Source: Butyricimonas faecihominis
GTDB lineage: Bacteria; Bacteroidota; Bacteroidia; Bacteroidales; Marinifilaceae
Length of the DNA stretch: 64,000 nucleotides
Direction: 5' to 3'
Assembly: GCF_033096445.1 (NCBI RefSeq)
Contig: NZ_AP028155.1
Coordinates: 1,369,880 to 1,433,879, forward strand
Below, piece by piece: positions 27,801 to 34,943 of this stretch (position 1 is its first letter; each line of letters opens with the position of its first letter). The notes below the pieces were generated by a model. It made no database searches, was not told where the DNA came from, and worked only from the letters and a program-made list of their open reading frames with translations. The translations under genes and the position numbers were made by a program.

Positions 27801-28268
27801 CTTCCCGTCCACGTCCGTCACGGTGCCTAACTTCGTGCCTTTGATAATCACGGTCACGCCCGGTAAAGGTTCCTTCTTTTCATCCGTCACCTTACCCGTA
27901 ATCCGGTTCTCTTTCTTCTCTTGATCGGTAGTCTTTTTTTGAATAATAATCACGTTCTCCTTAAACAAAAATGACAACCCGGTATTTTCCAGACATTTCT
28001 CCAGAACATCCCGCACCATAGTTTGACGTACATCCACGTTGATATGCTGGATAGATTGCACGTCTTCGGATTTATAGATAAACATATATTCTGTCAACTG
28101 TTCTATATTTCTGAACACTTGACTTAACGTCGCATCAGACATTTTCAAGTCGATACGAGCCTCCTGAGCGCTAATGGTAGCGTGACAGGCACAAAAACCC
28201 AAAAGCATAAAAAATGCAAGTAATTTCATTTTTCTCAACGTTTGTTGAAATTTCCGTTTTTTTCTCAT
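24897..28268 (-). CDS. SusC/RagA TonB-linked outer-membrane transporter with STN signalling domain
   Basis: The 1123-residue protein has a signal peptide, an STN domain near residues 40-110 (KMSDATLSQVFRNIEQLTEYM), a carboxypeptidase-like domain (RITGKVTDEKKEPLPGVTVIIKG), a plug (YTQAKNSFTGAARTI to ATAIYGSRASNGVVVITT) and a 22-strand barrel ending in SIGLQARF, with a C-terminal aromatic. It forms the energised SusC-SusD uptake complex. The STN domain contacts the FecR anti-sigma factor, so substrate occupancy can switch on the ECF sigma gene upstream. The start lies 84 bp after the FecR stop codon, a gap that holds a small hairpin. Confidence 0.96.
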   Translation of the reverse strand: MRKKRKFQQTLRKMKLLAFFMLLGFCACHATISAQEARIDLKMSDATLSQVFRNIEQLTEYMFIYKSEDVQSIQHINVDVRQTMVRDVLEKCLENTGLSFLFKENVIIIQKKTTDQEKKENRITGKVTDEKKEPLPGVTVIIKGTKLGTVTDVDGKYTLAVPVGNNALVFSMIGMKQKEEVIGKRTQIDVVMEEEISELEDVVVTGYYTQAKNSFTGAARTITAEELQMGGNQNILTALQNVDPSFMKIDNNLAGSNPNVVPEFQIRGAGSISGIESEYEGNPNTPVFIVDGFETTAEKVYDMDPYRVASITLLKDAAATAIYGSRASNGVVVITTNAPANGKMQVSYNVDASFYIADLSDYNVCNAVEKLEIEKLAGMYTSKSVNQQLTLNKWYNEKLANIERGYDTYWLDKPLDAVAVANKHSLRLDGGNDNIRYGIELGYSNTPGVMKESGRRRLALGMELQYIYKNLTFRNNLTYSNVKAINSPYGSFSVYTKRNPYVRYKDDDGNYIYKVDEYVPIGGGGLGKDYYNPLYNTTLNTTDEEKYNDVTNNFGVDWSIMDGLRLKGSFSFTHQNTYKDNFKPAKHTDFADYEDDDFDRRGSYVGSRGENYSYDASLVMTYFYQLEKHVINANLGWNLQESVTREFTVKTEGFPNENLDYISFATQYEKDGSPAGDEYTSRLVGFLGNLNYSYDERYLLDLSFREDASSRFGSDKRWAPFWSVGLGWNLHNEGFLKNVTFINRLKIRGSYGLTGSQNYNPYQAMTTYKYLTGERYHHTVGAEVMALGNEKLGWQRTLQQNYGVDIDLWDERINFTGNYYIKLSKDVLTTVTLPPSLGFNSYMDNLGEVKNYGYELNLRVALVKNLSKQLYWSVNATALHNKNKLLKISNALRAYNDNQDEDTMSGSKSKESNRPKVRYVEGKSMNSIWVNQSLGVDPATGNELFQAVNGDIVTTWSTDNYVIGGCTDSDLEGTFGTNLAWKGLQLNVIFRYSYGGQIYNQTLVDKVQDAALRENVDRRVFEERWQKPGDRVMFTKLIGGATANATSVTKPTSRFIEDNNWLELSTLNLSYEFKMPWMKKIGLKRLKALFYMNDVFRVSTVKQERGIDYPFARNFSIGLQARF

Positions 28269-28301
28269 AACTTTGTTTAGCTTATTATTAAATTAATACA
28301 G

Positions 28302-28319
28302 TGTTAGCTGAGGGGCTAA
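28302..28319. promoter_or_regulatory. leader hairpin upstream of SusC
   Basis: GTTAGC-cccTCA-GCTAAC (minus strand) forms a perfect 6-bp stem with a 6-nt loop in the 83-bp gap between FecR and SusC. It has no T-tract, so it is not an intrinsic terminator. It may mark a regulated or ECF-dependent promoter leader. Confidence 0.45.
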
Positions 28320-28351
28320 CAGGTAAGGGGATGTGAGGGCATCTCCTTATT

Positions 28352-29512
28352 TTATTGACTCACGTAAATTGTTTTTTCAGCATAAGTGAAATGAATCCCT
28401 TTCGTTGTTTGGAGATATTCCAGAATTGTATGTACTTCCGCATACCGGTTGGAATGAAGATAAAAGCGGACATCTTTCAGTGAGGGCTGAGTGTATACCA
28501 CCTTAAAATCATACCAACGGGATAATTGCCGGAAAATATCTTCCAAACGTTCGTTATTCGCAATAATTTTACCTTCTTTCCAAGCGAGGGCTGCTTGTAC
28601 ATCGGTTTGTTTCGTTTCTAACTTTCCGGTAACACGGTCGAATATCGATTGACGTGAAGGGGTCAACGTAACATCCTTACCCACTTCCGGGAATTCCTGT
28701 CGGATTTTCCCGGACACGAGAGTGGTAATAACCGTGTTTTCGTCATCATAAGCCTTTATATTAAAACTCGTCCCAAGTACGCGCAAATCCATGGACCTCG
28801 TGTTCACGATAAAAGGGGCATTCCCATCATGTTCCACCTCGAAATAAGCCTCTCCTTCCAAATAAACCCGTCGTTCACTATTCGAAAATGTTTCAGGATA
28901 TTTCAACGAACTCCCCGCATTCAACCACACCCGACTCCCATCTGCCAAGACGAGATTAAACTCGCACCCCCGGGGAATAACGAGAGTATTGTATTCCACC
29001 TGCCCGACCATCGAATCCGATTTTGCCACGTATTCCAATCTCCCCGAATCAACCAGTTGGATATCAACCCTCCGGGATGAACGAATAATCTCCGTGTTTC
29101 GAGAGGAAATCGGGATCTCTTCTCCATCAGCCAATTTCAGAATCGGTACATTGGTCAAGGGAACAGAAACGGTGGCCAAAGTGGCAGGTTCCACCGACCG
29201 ATATTTCCAATTCCAAACCATTACCCCGGACACCAGTATCACGGCAATCACGGCAGCATACCTTACAAATCCTATCTTCAAGCGATAACGACGCACCCGG
29301 CCCACCACCTGTTTTCGAGCCACCTCGTCATCTATATATTCCCACCGCTTTGCCCAACGAATCAAATCATACTGTTTCACCCTCTCCTTAAAAATTCGTT
29401 GAGCCTCCACGTCCCCGACAAGCCACTCGTTGAACTCCCGTTCTTCCTTCTCGCTTAATTCTCCCGAAAGATACTCTCGGATTCGTGTCTCTTTTTCATT
29501 CTTATCTATCAT
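28352..29512 (-). CDS. FecR-family anti-sigma factor
   Basis: The 386-residue protein has an N-terminal cytosolic part of about 80 residues with the zinc-free anti-sigma helices (IREYLSGELSEKEEREFNEWL), one TM helix near 85-105 (YAAVIAVILVSGVMVW), the periplasmic FecR domain (DGSRVWLNAGSSLKYPETF to YFEVEHDGNAPFIVNT, then LGTSFNIKAY) and a C-terminal DUF4974-like domain. It relays the SusC STN signal to the ECF sigma factor. It is encoded directly between sigma and SusC. Confidence 0.95.
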   Translation of the reverse strand: MIDKNEKETRIREYLSGELSEKEEREFNEWLVGDVEAQRIFKERVKQYDLIRWAKRWEYIDDEVARKQVVGRVRRYRLKIGFVRYAAVIAVILVSGVMVWNWKYRSVEPATLATVSVPLTNVPILKLADGEEIPISSRNTEIIRSSRRVDIQLVDSGRLEYVAKSDSMVGQVEYNTLVIPRGCEFNLVLADGSRVWLNAGSSLKYPETFSNSERRVYLEGEAYFEVEHDGNAPFIVNTRSMDLRVLGTSFNIKAYDDENTVITTLVSGKIRQEFPEVGKDVTLTPSRQSIFDRVTGKLETKQTDVQAALAWKEGKIIANNERLEDIFRQLSRWYDFKVVYTQPSLKDVRFYLHSNRYAEVHTILEYLQTTKGIHFTYAEKTIYVSQ

Positions 29513-29585
29513 CTCGTATTTGTATTCATATTTTACAAGACAAACACGAGAATTGAAAAATGGGTGAATAACTTTCGAAAGTTTT

Positions 29586-30167
29586 TTAAAAATTATTTTT
29601 CTCCAAAATGAAAAATAGCAAAAGGGTATCGGAAAATTGTTGGCGTAATTGTTTCAAACCACCACTCAATAAAGTTTTCACAGTATTCACGGACACACCC
29701 AATTCCTCAGCCGTCTCCTTGTATTTTTTCCCTTCAACGACAACAGCCATTACCACCATTCGAGTCTTCTGCGGCAACTCCTCGATCGCTTTCCGAATAG
29801 CCTCGATCAATTCCTGTGAAACAGTCATCGCCTCTTCCTCCACGGCATCATACCGCAGTAATTCCGCTTGTGCAAATTCCCTCTGATCCCGAATCTTGTT
29901 CAAACAAGCGTTTTTCACGCAACGAAACAAATAAGTACTCAAGACTTCCGGGGACAACTGTCGATAAACATTATTCTTGATAAAATGGTAAAACACCTCC
30001 TGTACAATATCTTCCGGGAAAGTGCAATCATCAAGCATTGAACCGGAGAATAGCACCAAAGGCTTATAATAACGTTGGAAGAGTAATTTTCCCCCCTCGT
30101 TCATATCCTTTTGAAAAGCTGTTAATATCTCCAAATCCGACACGCCCATTGTCATCCAAATTTCCAT
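29586..30167 (-). CDS. RNA polymerase ECF sigma factor (sigma-70 family)
   Basis: The 193-residue protein has region 2 (LFQRYYKPLVLFSGSMLDDCTFPEDIVQEVFYHFI) near residues 28-65 and region 4 (IEELPQKTRMVVMAVVVEGKKYKETAEELGVSVNTVKTLLSGGLKQLRQ) near 120-175. It belongs to the sigma/FecR/SusC signalling group common in Bacteroidetes. A -7-type box TATGTTTG (30184-30177) lies so close to the first ATG that one of the next ATGs (30155 or 30149) may be the true start. Confidence 0.93.
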   Translation of the reverse strand: MEIWMTMGVSDLEILTAFQKDMNEGGKLLFQRYYKPLVLFSGSMLDDCTFPEDIVQEVFYHFIKNNVYRQLSPEVLSTYLFRCVKNACLNKIRDQREFAQAELLRYDAVEEEAMTVSQELIEAIRKAIEELPQKTRMVVMAVVVEGKKYKETAEELGVSVNTVKTLLSGGLKQLRQQFSDTLLLFFILEKNNF

Positions 30168-30232
30168 TTATCAAGACAAACATAATGAAAAATCGAATCT
30201 TTTCACGCTGATTCAATAAAAAAATCACAATG

Positions 30233-30264
30233 AAAAGCCCCGTGACTTCCGTCACGGGGCTTTT
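30233..30264 (-). terminator. terminator of the cysteate synthase gene
   Basis: AAAAGCCCCGTGAC-TTCC-GTCACGGGGCTTTT has a perfect 14-bp stem whose T-tract follows it on the minus strand. It starts about 11 bp after the cysteate synthase stop codon, and its symmetry would also let it act from the other side. Confidence 0.9.
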
Positions 30265-30274
30265 ATAGCGTCTA

Positions 30275-31555
30275 TTATTTCCCGATCAATTCTCTCACCT
30301 TCGCCTTCACCATCTCCGGGTCCGGGTTTACCGGAAATACCAGATCAGGTTTCTGCATCACCGGGTTAAACTCTTTCTTGTAACGAGCCACACCGCCACC
30401 CGTGATATTCAACATAATCACGGCATCCTCCTCCACTCGCTGTTCTTTAACAGCTTGCATCAACGAGGCCAAGGCAACCCCTGCCGCCGGTTCTATATCA
30501 ATTCCTTCCAATTTTTCGAATAACTTCTGTGCTTCCATCGCCTCCTCGTTCGTCACCAACAGCATATCACCACCCGTTGCCACCAACGCATCATACAATC
30601 CGCCTTTCAAAGAATACGGCGGCTTACGATTGGACAACACCTTAGCACACATCTCTTTCACCTGTTCCCGGGCAACATCCTCATCCAATGGCAACAAGGC
30701 TCGAGAACCCGCCTTCCACGCGTCGTACATCAACGAGAAAGGAGCATTTTGTGAAACCATCAATTTCATCAAATGCGAACCGAAACGCCCGTCAGCAACA
30801 AAACGTTTATTTGCCTCCCAAGCGGCAATAGCCCCGGTTCCGCTACCCACGGCCTGAAAATAGTAATCCGGGATACGCCCGATCTTCTCCACAGCCGACA
30901 AAACCGTCGTTCCCATCCCGTCACGACGAGCCACGTTCTTGGCCCCTCCCTCCGGGTAGAAAAACTCCATCTCGCATATAATATTAGAAAGATGAATCGC
31001 ATCAAAATAATCACACCCGGAAGCCGAGCAAACCAATTTCACGCAATCATTCCACGGTCCGTCCGCCCAAATTGCCTCCAAATTATCTTCCGGAATACAC
31101 AACAACAACGGGATATGATTCTCCGAACACACACGCCCGAAAGCCCGCGCCGTATTACCGGCAGAAGCCACCACCATGATCTTGTCATTAAAAGCATTCG
31201 TCCGAGCGCACACGCTAAACGCCTCGCATTCCTTGAACGACCCGGTTTTCATCATGGCATTCCGTTCCGGCCAATAGCCATTAAACGTGATGTACAAATT
31301 AGACAGCCCTAAATATTCAGCCAACCCCTCGCTCTTATAAGTCACGGGAGCGCCGGAACCTTCCAACGTCCGGCAAATAGGCATCCAGTTAGCATACCTG
31401 TAAATACCGGGCAGATCATTTCTCACTTCAAATTGACGTTTTGCATAATTAGCATAGATCAAAGCCGCACCATCCTTATGGGGACATTCCAACTCCCACT
31501 CCTTATCCTCAAAAGTAGTCCCGCAACATGCTGACTCTAAATGATAACTTGTCAT
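30275..31555 (-). CDS. cysteate synthase (PLP-dependent, threonine-synthase fold)
   Basis: The 426-residue protein begins MTSYHLESACCGTTFED and resembles threonine synthase in fold. The PLP lysine lies in MKTGSFKECEAF near residue 103, the phosphate loop is in VASAGNTARAFGRV near 132, and a Gly-rich motif NITGGGVARYKKEF follows near 390. Its overall pattern fits cysteate synthase, which replaces the phosphate of O-phosphoserine with sulfite. Cysteate is the polar head precursor of capnine-type sulfonolipids, which some Odoribacter and Alistipes relatives make. An alternative is an ordinary threonine synthase. The start is chosen 51 bp inside the longest frame, by similarity. Confidence 0.75.
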   Translation of the reverse strand: MTSYHLESACCGTTFEDKEWELECPHKDGAALIYANYAKRQFEVRNDLPGIYRYANWMPICRTLEGSGAPVTYKSEGLAEYLGLSNLYITFNGYWPERNAMMKTGSFKECEAFSVCARTNAFNDKIMVVASAGNTARAFGRVCSENHIPLLLCIPEDNLEAIWADGPWNDCVKLVCSASGCDYFDAIHLSNIICEMEFFYPEGGAKNVARRDGMGTTVLSAVEKIGRIPDYYFQAVGSGTGAIAAWEANKRFVADGRFGSHLMKLMVSQNAPFSLMYDAWKAGSRALLPLDEDVAREQVKEMCAKVLSNRKPPYSLKGGLYDALVATGGDMLLVTNEEAMEAQKLFEKLEGIDIEPAAGVALASLMQAVKEQRVEEDAVIMLNITGGGVARYKKEFNPVMQKPDLVFPVNPDPEMVKAKVRELIGK

Positions 31556-31592
31556 AAATTCTTTCCTTGAATTGTACATTTCTTTATATGTA

Positions 31593-31600
31593 CAAAAATA
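31593..31600 (-). promoter_or_regulatory. -7 box upstream of cysteate synthase
   Basis: TATTTTTG on the minus strand matches TAnnTTTG and lies 37 nt before the chosen start at 31555. This agrees with the inner start, because the upstream ATG at 31606 precedes the box. Confidence 0.55.
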
Positions 31601-31647
31601 AAGCATTCAGACCTACTATAATAGAGTATAAATACCACTTTTAAGAT

Positions 31648-31733
31648 AAAAGTTAAAAAATAAAAGATAAAAGCAACAAGTATCTCCCAAGCTCCCGCTC
31701 TTCACAACTTTTATCTTTTAACTTTTAGTTTTT
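31648..31733. repeat. AT-rich long inverted repeat overlapping the SIR2-like gene end
   Basis: The left arm 31648-31673 (AAAAGTTAAAAAATAAAAG onwards) pairs with 31708-31733 (CTTTTATCTTTTAACTTTT onwards) with few mismatches around a 34-nt loop. The right arm encodes the last five codons and the stop of the SIR2-like gene, so an inserted repeat seems to have replaced the original gene end. Confidence 0.7.
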
Positions 31734-32818
31734 AGTTTCTTCACGTATTCCGGCACGGTCAGTCTCATGATGTCCGGCTCAGAGATCCGGCTCCCGAAGA
31801 AATTACGATAACGCTCCGCTTCGGCCTCCACGTTCGGAGTATTCGGATAAAGAACAACTTGTATCTCCGCATCGGGACGAATCATCCGTGCCAGCAACTG
31901 CCTGATCTCGAAATCGGCAGCAGGCAAAGAATAACCGATAAACACGATTCTCATCGCCTCCGACAGCTCGATCGCCGCATTCTGCCACACCAACTTGATC
32001 TGGATATTACTCAAGTTTTTTAAATAAGTCGGCAGTAACAAATTACTCTGCAACTTGATCGAGTTAATCTCCGACATCCCGTAATTTTTCCGGCAATGCC
32101 GACAATAGGCAGCCTTCATGATCTCGATTTCCTCGCCGAATCGCACGTACATACGCTGGCACATGGGGCATTGAAACCAGTTCATTGACCCGTGTAACTT
32201 CAACAACTTAATATTGTATCCCCCATACCCCACGGCAAGCAATCCCGGTTTAATCGTGTCGTCATTCGCCTCCCACGAACTCACGTAGCAACAGTAATCC
32301 ACCACGCTCAACTTCTCCGGATGCCCGTTTTCGATGGCCCGTTTCAAGGCATGGTCGAACATCACGTCCCAGTTCGTCGTGATCACCGACACCCGATCCA
32401 CTCCATCCTCCATGCGCCGCCGGGCAACTTGATTAATATACTCGGCAAACTCGTCGATATAATCACAACAAGCCCTATTTTTCTGAAAACTGTAATTTAC
32501 CGCAGCCCCCATCAGCGCGTTGAACTCCTCCCGCAGTTCCACCAACCCCCGCGCACTATACCGCCCGATAGAAAGCCCGTCCCAGACACAACGATCAATC
32601 GGCGTGAAAATATCTTCCAACTGCACGTTGCAATAATGGTCCTCGTAAATATGCAATTCCTCCTTCAAAAAACCAATAAAATTATCTTTGGCCTTGATCA
32701 GACGCTCGTTTCCCCGCGTAAAATCTTCATCCAGAATAGTCTTGATAATCTCGTTCTGAACCAATCCCCCGGCCTCCTTAGAAAAACCCGACCCCAAAAA
32801 ATAAACCGTCTTCTCCAT
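31718..32818 (-). CDS. SIR2-like protein with zinc cluster
   Basis: The 366-residue protein has the nucleotide-binding Gly motif FLGSGFSKEAGG (residues 7-18), the TTNWDVMFD segment near 160, the LKLHGSMNWFQ motif near 205 with its catalytic-type His, a four-Cys zinc cluster (CPMC near 217 and CRHC near 238) and a distal FIGYSLPAADFEI near 300. These match SIR2-like domains that bind NAD. Such proteins are either deacylases or NADases in antiphage systems; no partner gene adjoins it here, so a defence role is unproven. The last residues come from a repeat arm. Confidence 0.75.
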   Translation of the reverse strand: MEKTVYFLGSGFSKEAGGLVQNEIIKTILDEDFTRGNERLIKAKDNFIGFLKEELHIYEDHYCNVQLEDIFTPIDRCVWDGLSIGRYSARGLVELREEFNALMGAAVNYSFQKNRACCDYIDEFAEYINQVARRRMEDGVDRVSVITTNWDVMFDHALKRAIENGHPEKLSVVDYCCYVSSWEANDDTIKPGLLAVGYGGYNIKLLKLHGSMNWFQCPMCQRMYVRFGEEIEIMKAAYCRHCRKNYGMSEINSIKLQSNLLLPTYLKNLSNIQIKLVWQNAAIELSEAMRIVFIGYSLPAADFEIRQLLARMIRPDAEIQVVLYPNTPNVEAEAERYRNFFGSRISEPDIMRLTVPEYVKKLKTKS

Positions 32819-33361
32819 TTATCGCATTTTGTTTTTACATCTTCACAAAAATAACATTTATCAGTTTCAAAAATATGACATCCCGGTTTAATTTCTTTTC
32901 TTTTTACAAGCACGGGAATCATGGGATTTAATAAGGTTTCCCTACCCTTAACCCTGCCTGTTACCCGGTCGTTACCTGACTGTTAGGCGGCAATTAGGCG
33001 CCATCGCCCGATTGTCGCCCGATTGTCGCCCGATCATAGCCGCCATTTTAACAAACAATAAGCAAAAATAACATCGACCATATTCCCACGCCAACAAGCA
33101 ACAGGCAAACTACAAGCCTCCATCAATACACCCACCCCCATGTATTGCCTCGTATCGTCCCTAGCATAAGGTATGATTCACGTAACAACAACTTTCCCTG
33201 TTTCATTATTCCGGAAACAATACGATTAAACCCAATAAATTACTTTTATACATGATCAAGAGACTTTTCACAGATAACCATCAAAATTATATTATTGAAA
33301 ATTTAACAAACAAACACATCATTCTTTAACGATTACCATTCAGTAAATCGAAGAAATAAAT
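32819..33361. other. intergenic region without a credible gene
   Basis: Two TATTTTTG boxes for the SIR2-like gene lie at its right side (32853-32846 and 32875-32868, minus strand). A GC-richer patch at 32930-33050 contains a short tandem repeat: an 11-bp unit CGCCCGATTGT, about 2.7 copies, at 33005-33034. The remainder (33060-33330) has no recognisable RNA or ORF, and the first credible signal on the plus strand is the TACCTTTG box at 33362. Confidence 0.55.
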
Positions 33362-33369
33362 TACCTTTG
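33362..33369 (+). promoter_or_regulatory. -7 box of the GHKL ATPase/STAS-like pair
   Basis: TACCTTTG matches TAnnTTTG and lies 30 bp before the ATG at 33400. Confidence 0.6.
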
Positions 33370-33399
33370 TAATATAGGTATAAATTAAACCCGTAAAGA

Positions 33400-34053
33400 A
33401 TGAATATAGATAGTCTTTTAAATTACTATTTTAAGGATTGTAATGCACAACCCTTGATTGAAGTATTCGATACGGAGAATATTTATAATGTATACTCGGA
33501 TATTGTAAAATCACTCACGAACTATCCCGATATAGAACTGAGTGTAATGCAAGCATTAAGCTATTGCTTCTACGAAGTATTGGATAATGTATTAACCCAC
33601 TCAGGAAAGACGTGTGGTACGGCCATTTCATTATACAGCCCCACCAAGTCCATGATTCAGATATTGGTAGCTGATGATGGGATGGGAATCCAGCAATCAT
33701 TGGCACAAAATCCACTATATGCACAACTTTCGGAACCGGAAGCTATAGAAAAAAGTATTCAGGACTCGGTGACTGATGGGAAAGGAATGGGATTCGGACT
33801 TTATTCAACGTCTCGGCTTATAAAAAACGTGGGAATACGATTGGAAATTCATTCGGGTCGTCACATATTGGTGTATGATGGTAAAGAGACTCATGTATAT
33901 CCATCATCGTCATGGCAAGGTACGATTGTCTATTTTGACATCCACTCAAACCGCGAGATTGATCCCAACGAGATAGTAGATAACCGAACAGATTGTGAGT
34001 CTTTGTATAACGAGACGTTTACACCAATTGATGACCTGGAACAACTATGGTAA
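33400..34053 (+). CDS. GHKL (HATPase_c) ATP-binding protein, anti-sigma kinase-like
   Basis: The 217-residue protein carries a GHKL fold with N-box YEVLDNVLTHSG near residue 68, G1 box DDGMGI near 98, and G2 box GKGMGFGLYSTSRL near 131. There is no histidine-kinase dimerisation domain and no TM segment, so it resembles stand-alone anti-sigma kinases such as SpoIIAB or RsbW. The next gene, 11 bp downstream, encodes a STAS-like domain, the class of protein those kinases phosphorylate. A partner-switch module is inferred; no sigma factor lies beside it. Confidence 0.82.
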   Translation: MNIDSLLNYYFKDCNAQPLIEVFDTENIYNVYSDIVKSLTNYPDIELSVMQALSYCFYEVLDNVLTHSGKTCGTAISLYSPTKSMIQILVADDGMGIQQSLAQNPLYAQLSEPEAIEKSIQDSVTDGKGMGFGLYSTSRLIKNVGIRLEIHSGRHILVYDGKETHVYPSSSWQGTIVYFDIHSNREIDPNEIVDNRTDCESLYNETFTPIDDLEQLW

Positions 34054-34064
34054 TATAAAGGAAT

Positions 34065-34370
34065 ATGATAACATTCAAATTTGTCACGATAAACGAGAAC
34101 TTAGGTACCCGACAACTGGGAGAAAAAGTTCGTTTCCAATTGTTAGATCTTATGCAGGAAAATGATAAGGTAGTGCTGGATTTTAGCGGGGTGAACGTCG
34201 TATCCAACTCCTTTGCAGATGAGTGTCTTGCCAAACTTCTTCTTATTATGCCTTTGGAAGAGTTAAAACAACGCACCACTTTCAGAGGATTAAATGAATT
34301 TGCACGCAAGAATATAGCCATCGCATTCCGCCGCCGGTTGAACGCCATGAAAGCTGTTAAACGAGTTTAA
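34065..34370 (+). CDS. STAS-like protein (DUF4325)
   Basis: The 101-residue protein matches DUF4325, a STAS-like domain: beta strand KVVLDFSGVNVVSNSFADECLAKLL (residues 35-58), where the SNSFADE loop holds serines at the site that STAS anti-anti-sigma factors phosphorylate, followed by a C-terminal helix NIAIAFRRRLNAMKAV. DUF4325 proteins commonly accompany GHKL ATPases as the likely substrate. It is translated right after the ATPase with 11 bp between them. Confidence 0.85.
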   Translation: MITFKFVTINENLGTRQLGEKVRFQLLDLMQENDKVVLDFSGVNVVSNSFADECLAKLLLIMPLEELKQRTTFRGLNEFARKNIAIAFRRRLNAMKAVKRV

Positions 34371-34661
34371 TTCAATATTCAACAAGAGCTATCCTGTCGC
34401 AATCCAATATAATATCCTCGACTTTTCTGTAAAATATTTCCTAATTTCTTCATTTTATCCAATACCATACGGCAAGGGAGAAATGAAGAAACTAAAACAA
34501 AATTATCCCCCCATAAGCTTATTTTCTTTATCTCTCCCTTTCTCATGACAATCGCTCTATAAAAGACTTCACTTCTCATCAAACAACCTTATACACAAAT
34601 TATTATATTATTTTTTACAAATCCTGTGATAATCACGTAACACATTACTAAAAATTAGTTG

Positions 34662-34669
34662 TACATTTG
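34662..34669 (+). promoter_or_regulatory. -7 box of the structured leader RNA
   Basis: TACATTTG matches TAnnTTTG. The predicted transcription start (about 7 nt on, near 34676) falls at the first bases of the GCTCAACA arm, so the transcript would begin with a paired end. Confidence 0.6.
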
Positions 34670-34673
34670 TAAT

Positions 34674-34830
34674 GCTCAACATACCAAAGGCGGGGAAACC
34701 TGCCAATTTATGACAGGCATTTTTTATGCCCGTTATCCTCATACGGCGGTTTCGTACCCCCGTAGAGAGTGTTAATGCACCTCACACGCCTTTGGTGTTG
34801 AGCAACGGGACAGGCGGAACCGTCTTTTTT
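34674..34830 (+). ncRNA. structured leader or small RNA with paired ends
   Basis: The 5' arm GCTCAACATACCAAAGGCG (34674-34692) is complementary to CGCCTTTGGTGTTGAGC (34787-34803) over 17 pairs with a 2-nt bulge. The enclosed 94 nt holds a GGCAT/ATGCC hairpin and TACGG/CCGTA. Downstream, ACGG-gacaggcggaa-CCGT is followed by CTTTTTT (to 34830), like an intrinsic terminator. An alternative stem AGGCGGA/TCTGCCT would sequester that T-tract. It is either an attenuated leader for the genes at 34855 and 34944, or an independent RNA. I do not recognise a known family. Confidence 0.6.
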
Positions 34831-34854
34831 CTGCCTCCACTAACACAACACATC

Positions 34855-34938
34855 ATGGATAATTTACCTCCAAACTTGAGTCACCACTTGCTAATGTTTC
34901 GCAAGGGTACAAGTCATTTTATAATAATTAAAAATTAA
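34855..34938 (+). CDS. possible 27-residue leader peptide
   Basis: A short frame (MDNLPPNLSHHLLMF...KN) ends 5 bp before the ATG of the next gene, between the leader RNA and that gene. The same frame stays open upstream to 34726 across part of the leader structure. It may be a translated upstream ORF that couples to the hypothetical gene, or simply leader RNA. Confidence 0.35.
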   Translation: MDNLPPNLSHHLLMFRKGTSHFIIIKN

Positions 34939-34943
34939 TTACC

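Noticed and set aside
34379-34582. 67-codon minus-strand frame after the STAS-like gene
   Set aside because: It lacks a promoter box, has no recognisable domain and lies in AT-rich sequence; an ordinary chance frame is more likely.
34674-34830. Retron msr-msd RNA, suggested by complementary end arms
   Set aside because: No reverse transcriptase gene follows; the next gene is a 216-residue protein without RT motifs.
34674-34830. 6S RNA, suggested by paired ends and promoter-proximal position
   Set aside because: The interior is split into several hairpins rather than one long stem with a single central bubble.
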